Assembly (NCBI GenBank): GCA_029891345.1
Contig: CM057000.1
Coordinates: 131,533,663 to 131,597,662 of the forward strand
Length of the DNA stretch: 64,000 bases
Reading direction: 5' to 3'
DNA from: Dryococelus australis
Taxonomy: Eukaryota; Arthropoda; Insecta; Phasmatodea; Phasmatidae
The position numbers were made by a program, and so were the translations under genes. Below the pieces are notes generated by a model. It was not told where the DNA came from, did no database searches, and was given only the letters and a program-made list of their open reading frames with translations. Positions 21,845 through 32,010 of this stretch are shown piece by piece. Numbering within the stretch: position 1 is the first letter of the stretch; each line of letters opens with the position of its first letter.

Positions 21845-22549
21845 TACCTGGTACTTTTATTCGGAATTTGAGGCCGAGAAGAGTAAGGGCGATAAGGGAT
21901 ATTCTACCACACGCATCAAGGACGCAATCGCCACTAAGTGCAAAGGTAAAGGTCAAATTTGACGTGTCATATTCTCGTCGTGCTGTCTGTAAAGGCTGTT
22001 CACGATAAAGTGAGCACTTTTGAAATCAACCTTACAAAAAAATTACTGCCCTTGCCTGCATATATTTTAACGAGCACATTGAGAGACATGCGCTCATTGA
22101 GGTTGGTAATGATAGTTCCATAACTTAACGTGGAATAAAATGTGTGTGGTAACCATTAGTGACAACTTAAATTATTAATTTCGCTTTCTGTTTGTTTTTT
22201 TTTTATGTAGCAAACTGTAAAAACGACCAGATTTGTAAAATATTTTATCTTATAATTCCACAGTTTTCATCTGTCTGACGCATGGATAAAGTGATGAGGC
22301 CCGTGGTAATGTTAATTTTACATAATGCGGAGGAATACACAACGTGCATACGAGTAGGGCTTTCAAAAGTACTCATTTTACCGTGAACAGTCTATACCTA
22401 TTAGACTTTAAGCGGCGATCCTATCATTTTATTGGTGGAAGGTTCAATGCAGGGCCCTTGGGTATTTTTGTACGTATCTGACGCTTATATTTCGAAGTAC
22501 GCAGCGCTTTGTAAAAGTCATTTTTAGCTACGTTGGTGTTATACTGAGT
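21845..22549 (+). repeat. Dispersed repeat M, copy M1 (interrupted by B5)
   Basis: GAGGCCGAGAAGAGTAAGGGCGATAAGG at 21868 aligns with 41948. After the nested MITE, GGGCCCTTGGGTATTTTTGT and GCAGCGCTTTGTAAAAG align with 42560 and 44955. The shared stretch encodes DKGD-x-IK-type residues in M2 but is frameshifted here. M1 seems to resume near 23130 after another insertion. Confidence 0.7.
21991..22396. mobile_element. Family B MITE, copy B5, nested in M1
   Basis: AAAGGCTGTTCACGATAAAG on the left; TCATTTTACCGTGAACAGTCTA followed by TA on the right. Complete B interior in reverse orientation. The flanks are one M repeat. Confidence 0.9.
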
Positions 22550-23039
22550 TGGTTATCCAAATAACCACCACCTGCACTTCCTCCCACAATTCCCTGCACA
22601 CTCTTCATTTGGAACACATCCACACTCGCAATCGCTACTTACGAGTATTATTATTGCATGTTGTTTATTTTTTTTTCGTTCACTTGAACTAAACAATTCA
22701 TCTTAATCCTTATAATTGTGGCGGCTATTATTTTTTGTACCATTTAAACAACACTTCTATATGCGATGCACGTTGAACATGATATACAATATAGCAAACT
22801 CATGATGCATTATAAAGAAATATTTTTTCACTATTGCAAACATTTGCTTACAGTGAAAAACGGGTTTGTTCGCGCGGCGTCGCGTGGATGACGAGCGTAT
22901 GCGAACGTAAATAAACAAACAATACCCCGAGAGCATGCATACCTGAGCATGCATCACCACACACTCGCAACACGCACTCGCGCACTAGCTCTCGTGCTCT
23001 CGCACTCTGTCATGTGGAAGAGCACTCTCTGTCGTCACA

Positions 23040-23101
<62 letters not shown>

Positions 23102-23130
23102 TGTGTATTCTGACTATTTGGAACACGGCC
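22550..23130. other. Insertion in repeat M1 ending in a GA microsatellite
   Basis: Comparison with M2 (about 44990-45010) suggests M1 is interrupted here. The interval holds CTCTCGTGCTCTCGCACTCT-type sequence, a GA run, and the end GGAACACGGCC. A similar GAGAGCGCTCTCTGGGACTA...GGGACACGGCC block occurs at about 47990-48040, hinting at a shared element of unknown type. Confidence 0.45.
23043..23099. repeat. (GA)n microsatellite, about 57 bp
   Basis: Pure GA dinucleotide run. Confidence 0.95.
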
Positions 23131-23377
23131 TGAAATGAATGGCGTTTCTAACTTTGCGCGAGGTCGTGGAAGCTACCGTCTGAAGCGTGTGTTCTTCTCT
23201 TAGATCAGCCAATTGGACGCACTTGTAATAGTTTCGTATAAAAACGTTTATTTCAAAACTGCGACATTGCAATGGAACACAGCCTCCGATTATACAATAT
23301 GCAGAACTTATTAAAAAGTTTTTCTCTTGTTCTTTATGTTTACGTATGTGTACATTATGTTAGGCCTGTATCTGATT

Positions 23378-23450
23378 AAGTGTAAGAGAAGGCATTGAAG
23401 CCTTAACTTCGCCAGTATAAATAAAGTCGAAATAAGTAAATAAATTAACA
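23378..23450 (+). mobile_element. LINE 3' terminus (non-LTR retrotransposon tail)
   Basis: TAAGAGAAGGCATTGAAGCC, then TTAACTTCGCCAGTATAAATAAAG and an AAATAAGTAAATAAATT tail: a GC hairpin followed by a short AT repeat, as in CR1/Jockey-type LINE 3' ends. Similar tails occur at 31320 and 46150. No RT remains upstream. Confidence 0.5.
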
Positions 23451-24042
23451 CACTATCAAAATTGCCAGATAATTATGGCTTATGTTGTATATATTTTTTT
23501 ATAAATAAATAAACCTCTTCATCAAGCAAGACTACCAAAATTAATCCGCTGGTTTTATTTCATAAAAATTAGCAATCATATATAGAAATATTTTTAATAA
23601 AGCATGAAAGTTATAAGTTCTGTAACTGAAATAAATGTGCTTAAAATAAATAACAAAAATATAAGTTGTTACTTTTTACTGTCACATGCTCGTGTGTACC
23701 TCTGTACGGTGTCCATCTTCTCATGATCCAACTTGCTCGAGAGAGCACTCTCAGGACGTGATGGAGGAACGCCTTTGTCTGTCTGGTACCATTATCCGAA
23801 GTACCGTTGCGGGAAAGCCCAGTCTTTCTCGGAAACAACCCCTGTTGAGCAGGCAGCTCTTCCGGCTGACCATCCCTTGCGACTTCCCAACACTTGTTGC
23901 TGGGTCGACTTCTTTGAACTCTAGGTACACGGACGAAGAGGATCGCCCCCCCCCCCCCCCCCCGAACAATGGTTCCTCGCAGCCCAATGTTTGACACACA
24001 CACATCAACTGTGGCGTCAGGTATGGCGTCCTGCTCGCAGAA
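23451..24042. other. Unassigned interval with a C run
   Basis: Overlapping open frames on both strands at 23640-24340 arise from GC-rich DNA and the SINE; none shows a domain. A run of about 17 C lies at 23946-23963. Confidence 0.4.
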
Positions 24043-24270
24043 TGAGTGAGTGAAGAGATTTGGGCGGCTCTTAACAGCGAGGTCTTGAGAGCCGATGAGG
24101 GTGATTGAAATGAATATGGAGGGGCAGAGGAAACGGGAGATCGCCGAGAAAACCCGCTGACCAACGGCATCGTCCGGCACGATCCCCGCTTGCGAAAATC
24201 CGAGAGTGACCCGGTCCAGGGATTGAACCCGGTTCGCCTTGGTGGAAGGCGAACAGCCACCGCGGCCCCC
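24043..24270 (-). mobile_element. tRNA-derived SINE (family S1), copy 3
   Basis: Read on the minus strand from 24270: GGGGGCCGCGGTGGCTGTTC (about 12 nt of the tRNA-like D/anticodon region deleted), B box GGTTCAATCCCTGG, then ATCGTGCCGGACGATGCCGT and the tail CTCAAGACCTCGCTGTTAAG...CCAAATCTCTTCACTCACTC. Confidence 0.9.
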
Positions 24271-24671
24271 TGTCGTCGCTATACAGACCGCTTCAGCAGA
24301 AAACCGTCGAACGTGCCTGTGAGTTCTGCTCACAAATTGCATTTAAGAAATGTTATGCGTCTGTATACGTTTTTCAGTTCGTCCATTTCTCTCTAAAGCC
24401 TGTTTTTGAGGTGGTGGAAATGCCTCAAAGGAGTGTTTTCACGGTTCATTTTTATGCATGAACACGCCTGTACATAAAAAAAAAAAAAAATGTGTACGAA
24501 ACTTTCATTTTTATTATTACGTTACACGATGGTAGGGTCTCCGCTGAAAGTCTCGCAGAGATGCGTTGTCGACGGCAAGACTGCACGTCAGTTGAGTGCA
24601 TGGCGCGTAGAGGCGATGAGAGAGTTGATGTGCATGTCTCGACCGCCCCTAGCGCACCCACGCTTTTAGGC

Positions 24672-25231
24672 CTCAAGCGGTTTTCACAATACTGCGATGC
24701 GTTGCGTTGCGTTGCGATGCGCTGCGATGAGCTGTAGCCAATCAGAATAAAGCAGCCTGTTGCTGCAACGCAGATGCATGAAGTTCGTGCATCTGCGTTG
24801 AAGGTGGCGGACGTTGACAGATAAGAAGAAGAAGAAGAAGGATTTGTTGTTTACTTTGAGCACTGAAGACTAACAAAAGTAGTGTTGTGTTGTGTAAACA
24901 AATACGCATTTGGCGCAAAGCAAACTTTCTGCGTATTATTTCGTAGTATTGCCTTATTTTTAAAAATTATTTTTTTTATTTTTCTGTTTTCGTTCCAACA
25001 GACCAATTTTTCGTATGTCTTTTTTTTTTTTTTTTTTTTTTACATTCTGGCCAAAAACTTCAATTTCTTCCGCGAGAACGGTTGGCAGCATAGCACCCAT
25101 CGCCGACAAACTGTCGCATTATTGTGAAACCACAAATGGATTCGGTCGGCGATCGTCGGCGTCAAACGCATCGCGTCCCATCGCAACGCAGCGTAACGCA
25201 GTGCTACACAGTGTTGAGAAAACCGCTTGAG
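24672..25231. mobile_element. Family I TIR element (560 bp) with GCGTTGCG subterminal repeats
   Basis: Perfect 14-bp ends CTCAAGCGGTTTTC / GAAAACCGCTTGAG. Inside each end are clustered GCGATGCGTTGCGTTGCG or CGCAACGCAGCGTAACGCAG copies, as in hAT or P-like subterminal binding arrays. It contains GAAGAAGAAGAAG and a poly-T run of about 20. No clear target duplication; no transposase. Confidence 0.75.
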
Positions 25232-25239
25232 ACGTACAA

Positions 25240-25527
25240 AGTGCCTTCAACCAGGCGGCCACCTTAAGCAATGCGTGGCGGCGGGCGCGATGCCACTAGG
25301 CGCAGTTCCTTGCTCGCGAGGAACAGGGCCGCTTTGTGAGCGCCGGTCCTTCTCTTGTGGGCTTTCTCGCGAGCCGCGAAATACCCCAACGGCAGCCGCC
25401 GGGATGCGACAAACACCTGCAGGGGAACGCCAGCGCCGCTCCGTCGTGTCGCCACCTACCCATGGATTGTCACAGTTATTTCCTGTACCTGTTCCGAACT
25501 GATGCAGATGCAGACCATAGACTAAAG
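25240..25527. other. GC-rich interval, unassigned
   Basis: CpG-rich with open frames on both strands that reflect base composition. It could be a promoter-like island, but I see no splice-supported exon or family match. Confidence 0.3.
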
Positions 25528-25529
25528 GC

Positions 25530-26094
25530 CCTTACACAATCGAAAACTTTAACATTTGACTTTATGTTTGCTTTCCGACATGTTGTTTCTTATGGAGCTT
25601 GACACAATGGAACTGCCAAAGGTAAAGTCAAGCACGCTTGACTTTACCATTTCGAAAAGTTGAAATTTAAAGTCGAAGTCAAGTAGCCGTTTTGCCAAGA
25701 ATATATCAGAGGTTATGTGGAAAGTGTGTTATTTTATTGTAGTGAGATTTTAATCTCCGTTTATTAAAAAAAGTTCGCCTTAAATTAAATAAATGGCTAA
25801 CGAATATAACTTGAAGAGGAAATATAAGAATTGACATATTTTGATATATTAAAAAAATAAACTGTTTTGAAATAAACTGATAATATAAATTTTAAGCCTA
25901 TTAAAAAAAAATGTACGTAAGATGCATACCTGGATATCATAATTATTTACATAACAAGATGCACATTTTTACGAATCTCGCAGAACCGATGTTCAATTGT
26001 CTGAACTCTGACTTTACAATATTGTATTGTGTATTTGTGGTTTCGTCAGAGGAAAGGAAACGTAAAGTCAAATGCTAAAGTTTTCTTTTGTTTA
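25530..26094. mobile_element. Family J TIR element (about 565 bp)
   Basis: The left end CCTTACACAATCGAAAACTT followed by TAACATTTGACTTTATGTTT pairs with the inverse of AAACGTAAAGTCAAATGCTA AAGTTTTCTTTTGTTTAAG on the right. Arms of about 45 bp differ at a few positions. Internal AAAGTCAAG words repeat. No coding. Confidence 0.75.
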
Positions 26095-26102
26095 AGAAGC
26101 TT

Positions 26103-26467
26103 AAAGATGAGGTAGACCACTTATTCGTCTTCTGCCCATGTACCCAACATTCACCTACCCCAAAGGAACACAACTGTCAAAGTCACATGGTCAACAGTGA
26201 TAAAGTGTTTGTTTATATCTTAATTTTTACACGACAAGCACTTTTATATAAATAAAATACATTTACCAATTTAAATTTAATCAAACTGCATAACGAATTG
26301 GTTAGAGGAAGTATACACTCATCTCAAAGCACTTATTTACGAATCAATTTTCTAACCTAAAATCCAAACCACGTCATTATCGCTAGACGTGTTGGCAGAA
26401 AAGCAGTTCAATGTTGGTACACGGAGATTGTTTGCGAGCAGCCAGCGAGCTCGATCTACCTCATCTT
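26103..26467. mobile_element. Family K element, complete copy K1 (365 bp)
   Basis: Left AAAGATGAGGTAGACC and right GATCTACCTCATCTTT are inverse. It contains CTGTCAAAGTCACATGGTCAA and CAGTTCAATGTTGGTACACGG, which recur in K2-K4. Non-coding. Confidence 0.8.
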
Positions 26468-26883
26468 TCGTCTATGGGTAGACCGATATTGTCTGTTGGA
26501 CATGGTGCTTGGGAAACCTCCAAAAATGTAAGTTTAATAATAATTTTTAAAATATCTTTTTAACAAATTTATGGAATTGTTAGAATTTCAAGGTCAAAGA
26601 TCACCACGTCAAGGTCATCTGGATCCAAAATGATGGCTAACATAACCAAAACGACGGATCCTGTGTATCGATTTGGCATACCCTAAGCATTTAAAACCAA
26701 TATGGCCGCCACTGCTATGCCCTCGATCCTTTCGGGGGATCGTTTTTGCAACTGGGGCGATCGGTACTTCTGTTGAGAGGAAAGCGGGAAATTTTGAGGG
26801 AAAAAAGAAATTTTGAGGGAAAATGGCCGCCACTCCACCGCCCCCAGCCCTTGTCGTAGCCTCCCTATTATCTTTCTACTGAT

Positions 26884-27212
26884 ACGCAATGTGCATACAA
26901 GTAGATCTTAACCCCTTAAATCACATATTAATTTTTATGTCCAGGTGTTGTAAAAGACAAGATTTTTGGTCTGAAACCTACTTAAGAATTTCTTGTAATA
27001 ACTTACACCATGGAACGTACAAAAATATTTTCTATTAGCCTATCGCACCTGCAGCAAGAAATAACAAAATTTTCGTGTATCAGCAGCACCCAATAGCATT
27101 TCCTAGGTAAAGGCACTGTCTTTATTGACGCTATTTTGCATACATGAACGAGTATATTCGTTGTGATACGTTAAGGAGTTAAGCAGGGCTCAGTTTACCT
27201 TGAACAGGCTTT
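26884..27212. mobile_element. Family B fragment B9 split by a TTAA element
   Basis: ATGTGCATACAAGTAGATCTTAA (to 26911) and TTAAGCAGGGCTCAGTTTACCTTGAACAGGCTT (27179-27212) are adjacent pieces of a B right end. They are separated by 26912-27178. The rest of B9 is missing. Confidence 0.8.
26912..27178. mobile_element. TTAA-flanked element nested in B9 (267 bp)
   Basis: TTAA is present at 26908-26911 and 27179-27182; the intact B consensus (GATCTTAAGCAGGGCT) has one TTAA, so the duplication is direct. The ends CCCCTTAA and TTAAGGAG are inverse with one mismatch. Non-coding; piggyBac-type by target site. Confidence 0.8.
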
Positions 27213-27379
27213 ACCCAACATTGACCTATCCCAAAACATAACTGTCAAGGTCATATATTCACCAGTTATGAACCTGTTTATTTATTTATATATTTATTTT
27301 CAAATGACAAACACTTTTATATGTATAAAGTACTTTCGCCAGTCTGACTGTAATATAACTGATTTTAAAGTAGTATTAC
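27213..27379. mobile_element. Family K element K3, left part of a split copy
   Basis: ACCCAACATTGACCTATCCC, ACTGTCAAGGTCATA and TATTTTCAAATGACAAACAC match K1. It breaks off where repeat G starts; the matching right part is at 28504-28665. Confidence 0.7.
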
Positions 27380-28503
27380 AATTTCTCTCATTGTCAGCAG
27401 GCTAAACCAGATTCGTTACGGGATGGGAGTCTTAATTAAATAAATAATAATTAAATTACCTCAAAGACATTAATGTAATTAAATGACTAAAATCAGTCCC
27501 AAAAACAGTGTACCAAAACCTACTGAATTACTGTACAAATTACATGTCGATTTTCGACAGTTTCAATATTTTCAATATAAACCGTATCACACGTACATTC
27601 AGTCCCACCTCAGTTCAGTCCATGTCCCACCAGTCGCAATGTTCTAGACTTCGAGCACCATCACGTACAGTAGGCTTCACTCGCCTGGTTTCCGCCCTCT
27701 CGTATATTCACGCCACACACACCTCAGCCGCCGTCGTCCGTCCTCTTCACCTATGTCCCTCGCTGCACCAGACGTCGTTCGATTACCGCACTCAGCCAGA
27801 TGACTTCCACGAAAAGAATGCGAACCCTGCAGTTACGGCTGCAGGGTTCGTAGGCGATCGCCCAAAAAAAAATCTCTTCTATTTAAATGCCGCGTTGCGC
27901 CGATGGTCCTATCCTAGTTCCTTCAATATTCTTGCGCATTCTTAAGGGGAATGGTGCACGCAAACCATATATTTATATCATTTTTGTCATAACTGGTTTT
28001 ACAGCAGATTTTTTTAAAATTTTTGGTTCGACAAGATGCAAATAACAATTCTGAACGACTTCTTACAATGTTACAATTTTACTGTGTTCGTTATTATCGG
28101 AGCACTGATTGAAGGTAAGAAAACAAATATTATTTCTTTTCTTCGATCAGTGCTCCGAGAATAATGACGGAAGTGAATATCGAACAACGTTAAAAGGCGT
28201 TGAAAATTATAATTCGCGTCTTGGTCGAGACAAAAATTTCGACAAACCCTTTGGAAAACGAATTTATCGAAAATCGGGCAATATACATCTTTCATGCATC
28301 ATTCCCCTTATCTCGTCGACTTCTCCATCTGGAGGGGTAGGGGAGGGGCTGTGACGTCAGGCAGGTCAACTGTCAATCATTCCCCCCGCTGCCGCCCACC
28401 CGGAGCAGACAGCCTGAGGGGAGAGGGAGGGTCGAGGTCCACCCCCCCCCCCCCACAAGAGAGCCTGATGCTAGGGGCCGCGCGCGGGACAATATATGTT
28501 ACA
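27380..28503. repeat. Repeat G, copy G1 (possible LTR), inserted in K and hosting C3
   Basis: Outside C3 it matches 40195-40756: CCCTCTCGTATATTCACGCC, GCCGCCGTCGTCC, ATATTCTTGCG, GGGGAGGGGCTGTGACGTC. It ends TATGTTACA as G2 does. The TGTTACA end and TATA-like motifs would suit a solo LTR, but I cannot pair a TG start with certainty. The 145-codon frame over it is not supported. Confidence 0.6.
27946..28307. mobile_element. Family C TTAA foldback MITE, copy C3 (362 bp), nested in G1
   Basis: TTAA at 27942-27945 and a mutated TTAT at 28308-28311. Ends GGGGAATGGTGCACGCAAAC and CATGCATCATTCCCC. The central hairpin TTATCGGAGCACTGATTGAAG / CTTCGATCAGTGCTCCGAGAATAA is intact. Copy G2 provides the empty site. 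Confidence 0.9.
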
Positions 28504-28665
28504 GGAGGTATACAAACATTTTAAAACTCTTGTTTATGTAAACTGAATTCTTAACCTCAAATAATATCCACGTCATTTGTGACAATCGCATTGGCAACAT
28601 AGCAGTTCAATGTTGGGACACAGGAGTTTGGTCCTGCGCAGCCAGCGAACTCGCTCTACCCCATA
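28504..28665. mobile_element. Family K element K4, right part of the split copy
   Basis: AGGAGGTATACAAACATTTT, TTCTTAACCTCAAATAATATCCACGTCATT and GCAGTTCAATGTTGGGACAC match K1 26300-26440. With 27213-27379 it forms one K element broken by G1. Confidence 0.7.
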
Positions 28666-29358
28666 TACATTCTTACGGCGCCACCAGTCAGCTGGCTGAA
28701 TTCGGACTCAAAACTTAGGTGGGACTATATACGAGTGTGCTAAGGACTTTATTATAAATATTGGAACTGTCAGATATGGACAATAATTTATATAATAATT
28801 CAATAACTTATGATACACGGTTTAATTGAAATGATTATAGTTATTTGATCGCATTAATTCTTGTGAGGTGATTTAAATTCTATTGATTAAATTGATTAAT
28901 TGCAAGTAGCAAGTGATAGCCATTTATCGTGAGATTTTAAGTGGAAAGTATATTCTTTGTGGCATTCGTATATAAATTAGGAAATTACTATCACTTCTTT
29001 TGTTTAATTAGGACCTCCATCCCTTAAAATAATTTGCTAGGACCACTGACTGTTAGAAATTGTGACAGTATGTTTTGAGGAACAGAGTGTCTGAAAAAGT
29101 TGTTTTCAGCCAGGTCGGATGGCATTAAAATACTGTTTCCAATGTGGGTGATGTGGTAACTATTCCCACGTGTTTTTTAGTTTCGTAGATAAACGTTTTA
29201 CTGTTTACCGTTTCTTGAAAAAACACTGCGACCGCCTGAATGTTTAGTTGACTCAGAAAAGTGTGTTAAGTGTTTGTCAACACGACTGTTACGAATGTTT
29301 TCCTACCGGCGAAGTGTGGCAGCACGGTATGTGTGATAAAGCGAGTGCAGTGTAGTTA
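28666..29358. other. AT-rich spacer
   Basis: Nothing recognisable. Confidence 0.4.
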
Positions 29359-29994
29359 AAGGCTGTCCACGGTTAAATGAGCACTTTTGAAAGTCCTGCT
29401 TGAGACCTACTTTTATTCCGCCTTATGTAAAATTAATATTGCCGTGGACCGCATCACTTTATTGATGCGTCAGTAAAGTGAAACTGTGAAATTACTAGAA
29501 AAGTAAATATTTGACAAATCTGGTTATTTCTACACTTCTGATGCGTTAAAAAAAAGCGTAAGAAATAATTTAAGTTATCACGAATAGTTAACTAACACTT
29601 TTTATTCGACGTTAAATATGGCACTACTTTCCATCCATCGTTACCAACTTTACTGGGCGCATATCCCACAGTAAGCTCGTTGAAGTATACGTAGGTATAG
29701 GCCGTTCACGGTAAAGTGAACACTTTTGAAGCCCTAGTTACTTTTTTATTTCAACCAATTTATATCCTTCCACCACTTTTTAATGTAAACCCCGCCATGT
29801 GAGTAATAAACACGGTGTATACATTCACCATACCCAAAACCAAAAGTCCGAGGCCACAAAGAAATGTATTTATTGGTTATTACGTCTGATGTATCAGCTT
29901 CAAAAGTGCTTACTTTACCGTGGACGGCCTATAGGGGCAGTGACTTTTCTCCAAGTTTGATTTCAAAAGTGCTCACTTAATCGTGAACTGCCAT
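29359..29994. mobile_element. Family B MITE, copy B6, hosting A5
   Basis: AAGGCTGTCCACGGTTAAAT on the left, TGCTCACTTAATCGTGAACTG on the right, TA flanks both sides. The B interior runs to ...GTAGGTA, is interrupted by A5, then continues GGGGCAGTGACTTTTCTCCA. Confidence 0.9.
29698..29931. mobile_element. Family A MITE, copy A5, nested in B6 with exact TA duplication
   Basis: TAGGCCGTTCACGGTAAAGT ... ACTTTACCGTGGACGGCCTA, flanked by TA at 29696-29697 and 29932-29933. Other B copies read GTAGGGGCAGTGAC with one TA at this site, so the 2-bp TA duplication is directly visible. This places A in a TA-inserting group (Tc1/mariner-like target). Confidence 0.95.
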
Positions 29995-30019
29995 TAGCTA
30001 TGTAGCGATGATGGTCCGA

Positions 30020-30037
30020 AGGGGGGGGGGGGGGGGT
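30020..30037. repeat. Poly-G run
   Basis: About 17 consecutive G, followed by other GC-rich sequence and a short GA repeat at 30097-30113. Confidence 0.85.
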
Positions 30038-30349
30038 TAGTTGTTGACGGACGATGAGGAAGAGAGCGCCTGTATTTCACGGGATGCATGGCCCTAGAGA
30101 GAGAGAGAGAGAGGGAGAGGCTGGGCTGGCGCTGCGGGCCGTGTCACTTCCGGTGGCTCGGATGTCGCGCTTCCCTGGCTTCCTCTCAGTCTTGCTCTCT
30201 GGATAACGCCGACTCACGCTCTTGTTCTCTACTGCTATAGGTCGCCGTCCTCGCCACAATGATGGAGCCCACCTCCTCCTCATAAACGCAAACCACATTC
30301 GCCTCTCTTTCAACACCACCATCAGCCATTACAATATTGTTATACATGT

Positions 30350-30395
30350 TGTTCCCAGTAAACTGAGCACCATCGAAAGCCCTGCTTAAGGCCTC
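30350..30395. mobile_element. Family B MITE fragment
   Basis: CCCAGTAAACTGAGCACCATCGAAAGCCCTGCTTAAG matches the left ~45 bp of B. The remainder is gone. Confidence 0.5.
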
Positions 30396-30604
30396 CGCCT
30401 TCTTGAAGTATTTGACGTGAATACGTCTTTGAATTTGCGACCATAGTGGGAGGTAATCTAGAAAATCCGATGATAACAAAATCGGGGGATACAGTTTGGC
30501 ATTACAGTTCCGAATCTATCGTCTACATTCGAAATTCAATTACACCGCTCGATTGCCAAAGGATCAAAGAAATTGTTACGTTGAGTGAAGACTGCGAAGC
30601 ATCA

Positions 30605-31025
30605 TGTGCGACGAGTTCGTTTTGCCGCGTCTCATAACTTCCGCGTAGTATAACTTTTGACTAGGAGAAGCTACGACGCTCGTTTAAGTTTCAATCGACA
30701 GCTCTCGTTAAGATTAATTGATTGCGTGTATAAAATAATTTTTGTGACGTGGTTATGGTGAGATTGTGTGAGTGTAAAAAATTAAGAAATCTTAACACAA
30801 TGCCTGTCTATACTCGTCAAAAAGTCAAGTCAAAATACAGAAATCGTATACGATTGGATAGAGCATCTCAAAAGCAATCCAGTGATACCCATAAAACCCC
30901 ATATGATCGAGTGAAGCAGTGCCGGGAATGTAAAAAAATCATCAACGCGTCCGAGCGTGTCAACGTAGACGTATTCACGCAAAACAATAGGCCATGTCCC
31001 CAACAGAGCCACACCCCATTTTTTC
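30605..31025 (-). repeat. Dispersed repeat E, copy 2, with an open frame on the plus strand
   Basis: Inverted partner of 2205-2625. On the plus strand a 138-codon frame (30749-31165) covers it; residues from about 25 to 75 (RQKVKSKYRNRIRLDRASQK, then a CRECKK motif) align with the frame in copy 1. The frame extends past the repeat into AT-rich sequence, so its C-terminal part is not credible. It could be a remnant of a transposon ORF with a small Cys-containing motif. Family unknown. Confidence 0.6.
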
Positions 31026-31314
31026 TTCAGAAATCGATTAACTGTATTATTATCATTATTACTACTAATATTATTAGTCTGCCTTTAGGGTTCTTGATAT
31101 CTCGATTCGTAAATACTTCCATACCATTGTTAATTAATAACAGACAATTGTTGAAATATGTATAGTTATATTAATATTATGGTTTGTAATATTAGTGTAG
31201 TGTACAACACGTTACTAGTTAGTCATGACAGCTAGATATATTGATTTATGTGATTTTCTTTTTTTACTTTAATTATTGCTGTTATATATGGAATGTATGT
31301 AAATGTACGATTGG

Positions 31315-31385
31315 TTCTGTGGTAGAGAAGGGCAGTTATGCCTTACTGAGCCCATAGAAAATAAGGCGAAATGAATAGATAAACA
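31315..31385 (+). mobile_element. LINE 3' terminus
   Basis: GGTAGAGAAGGGCAGTTATGCCTTACTGAGCCC then AAAATAAGGCGAAATGAATAGATAAAC: GC hairpin plus short AT-repeat tail, as at 23378. No reverse transcriptase upstream. Confidence 0.45.
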
Positions 31386-31633
31386 AGTTAAAAAATACTA
31401 AACCCTTCCTCGCCAGCCTATCCATCTCCCAGCAAATGTTTCATCCAGGAGTGACTGTACATTTCGATGGTAATGTAGCGTGCACTCTGTCCTGCTGGAG
31501 AAAGTAATAATCTGAGAATAGTTGGATAACAGCTCGCACAATGTGTTCCTGCAATATGGTACAGTAGATTTCACCGTTCCATTAAACACCATCGTCCCCC
31601 CCCCCCCACTCCAAAAGTTCTCTGGCAGACCAT

Positions 31634-32010
31634 GATGTTAAAGGGAGCACTTCTGAAATAACCTTAGAAAAACGTCACTGCCCTTGCTTGCATATATTAT
31701 AACGGGCGCACTGAGTGACATACGCCTAGTAAAGCTGGTAACGATGGATGGAAAATAGTTCCATACCTGAATGCCGAATTAAAAGTGTTAGGTAACCATT
31801 TCTGATTACTTAAATTAATTCTTTCACTTTGTGTGTGTGTTTTTTTTTATACCGAAGCGTAAAAAAGACAGTATTTGTGAAATATTTACTTTTCTAATAA
31901 TTTCACAGTTTCACTTGACCGATGCACGAATAAAGTGATGAGGCCCACGGCAATGTTTATTTTACATAAGGCGGAAGAATACATAACGTGTATACAAGTA
32001 GATCTTAAGA
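31634..32010. mobile_element. Family B MITE, copy B7 (reverse, right TIR lost)
   Basis: AAAGGGAGCACTTCTGAAAT at the left is a reduced TIR; ATATTATAACGGGCGCACTG, AACGATGGATGGAAAATAGT, TTTACATAAGGCGGAAGAAT follow. It stops at GTAGATCTTAAG, the TTAA where B9 is interrupted. Confidence 0.85.

Noticed and set aside
23641..24342. 233-codon minus-strand frame, the longest in the window
   Set aside because: It runs through the S1 SINE and a poly-C tract; the translated SINE sequence explains most of it and no domain is present.
24882..25127. 81-codon plus-strand frame rich in Phe
   Set aside because: It is produced by poly-T and AT-rich DNA inside element I; no domain and not conserved.
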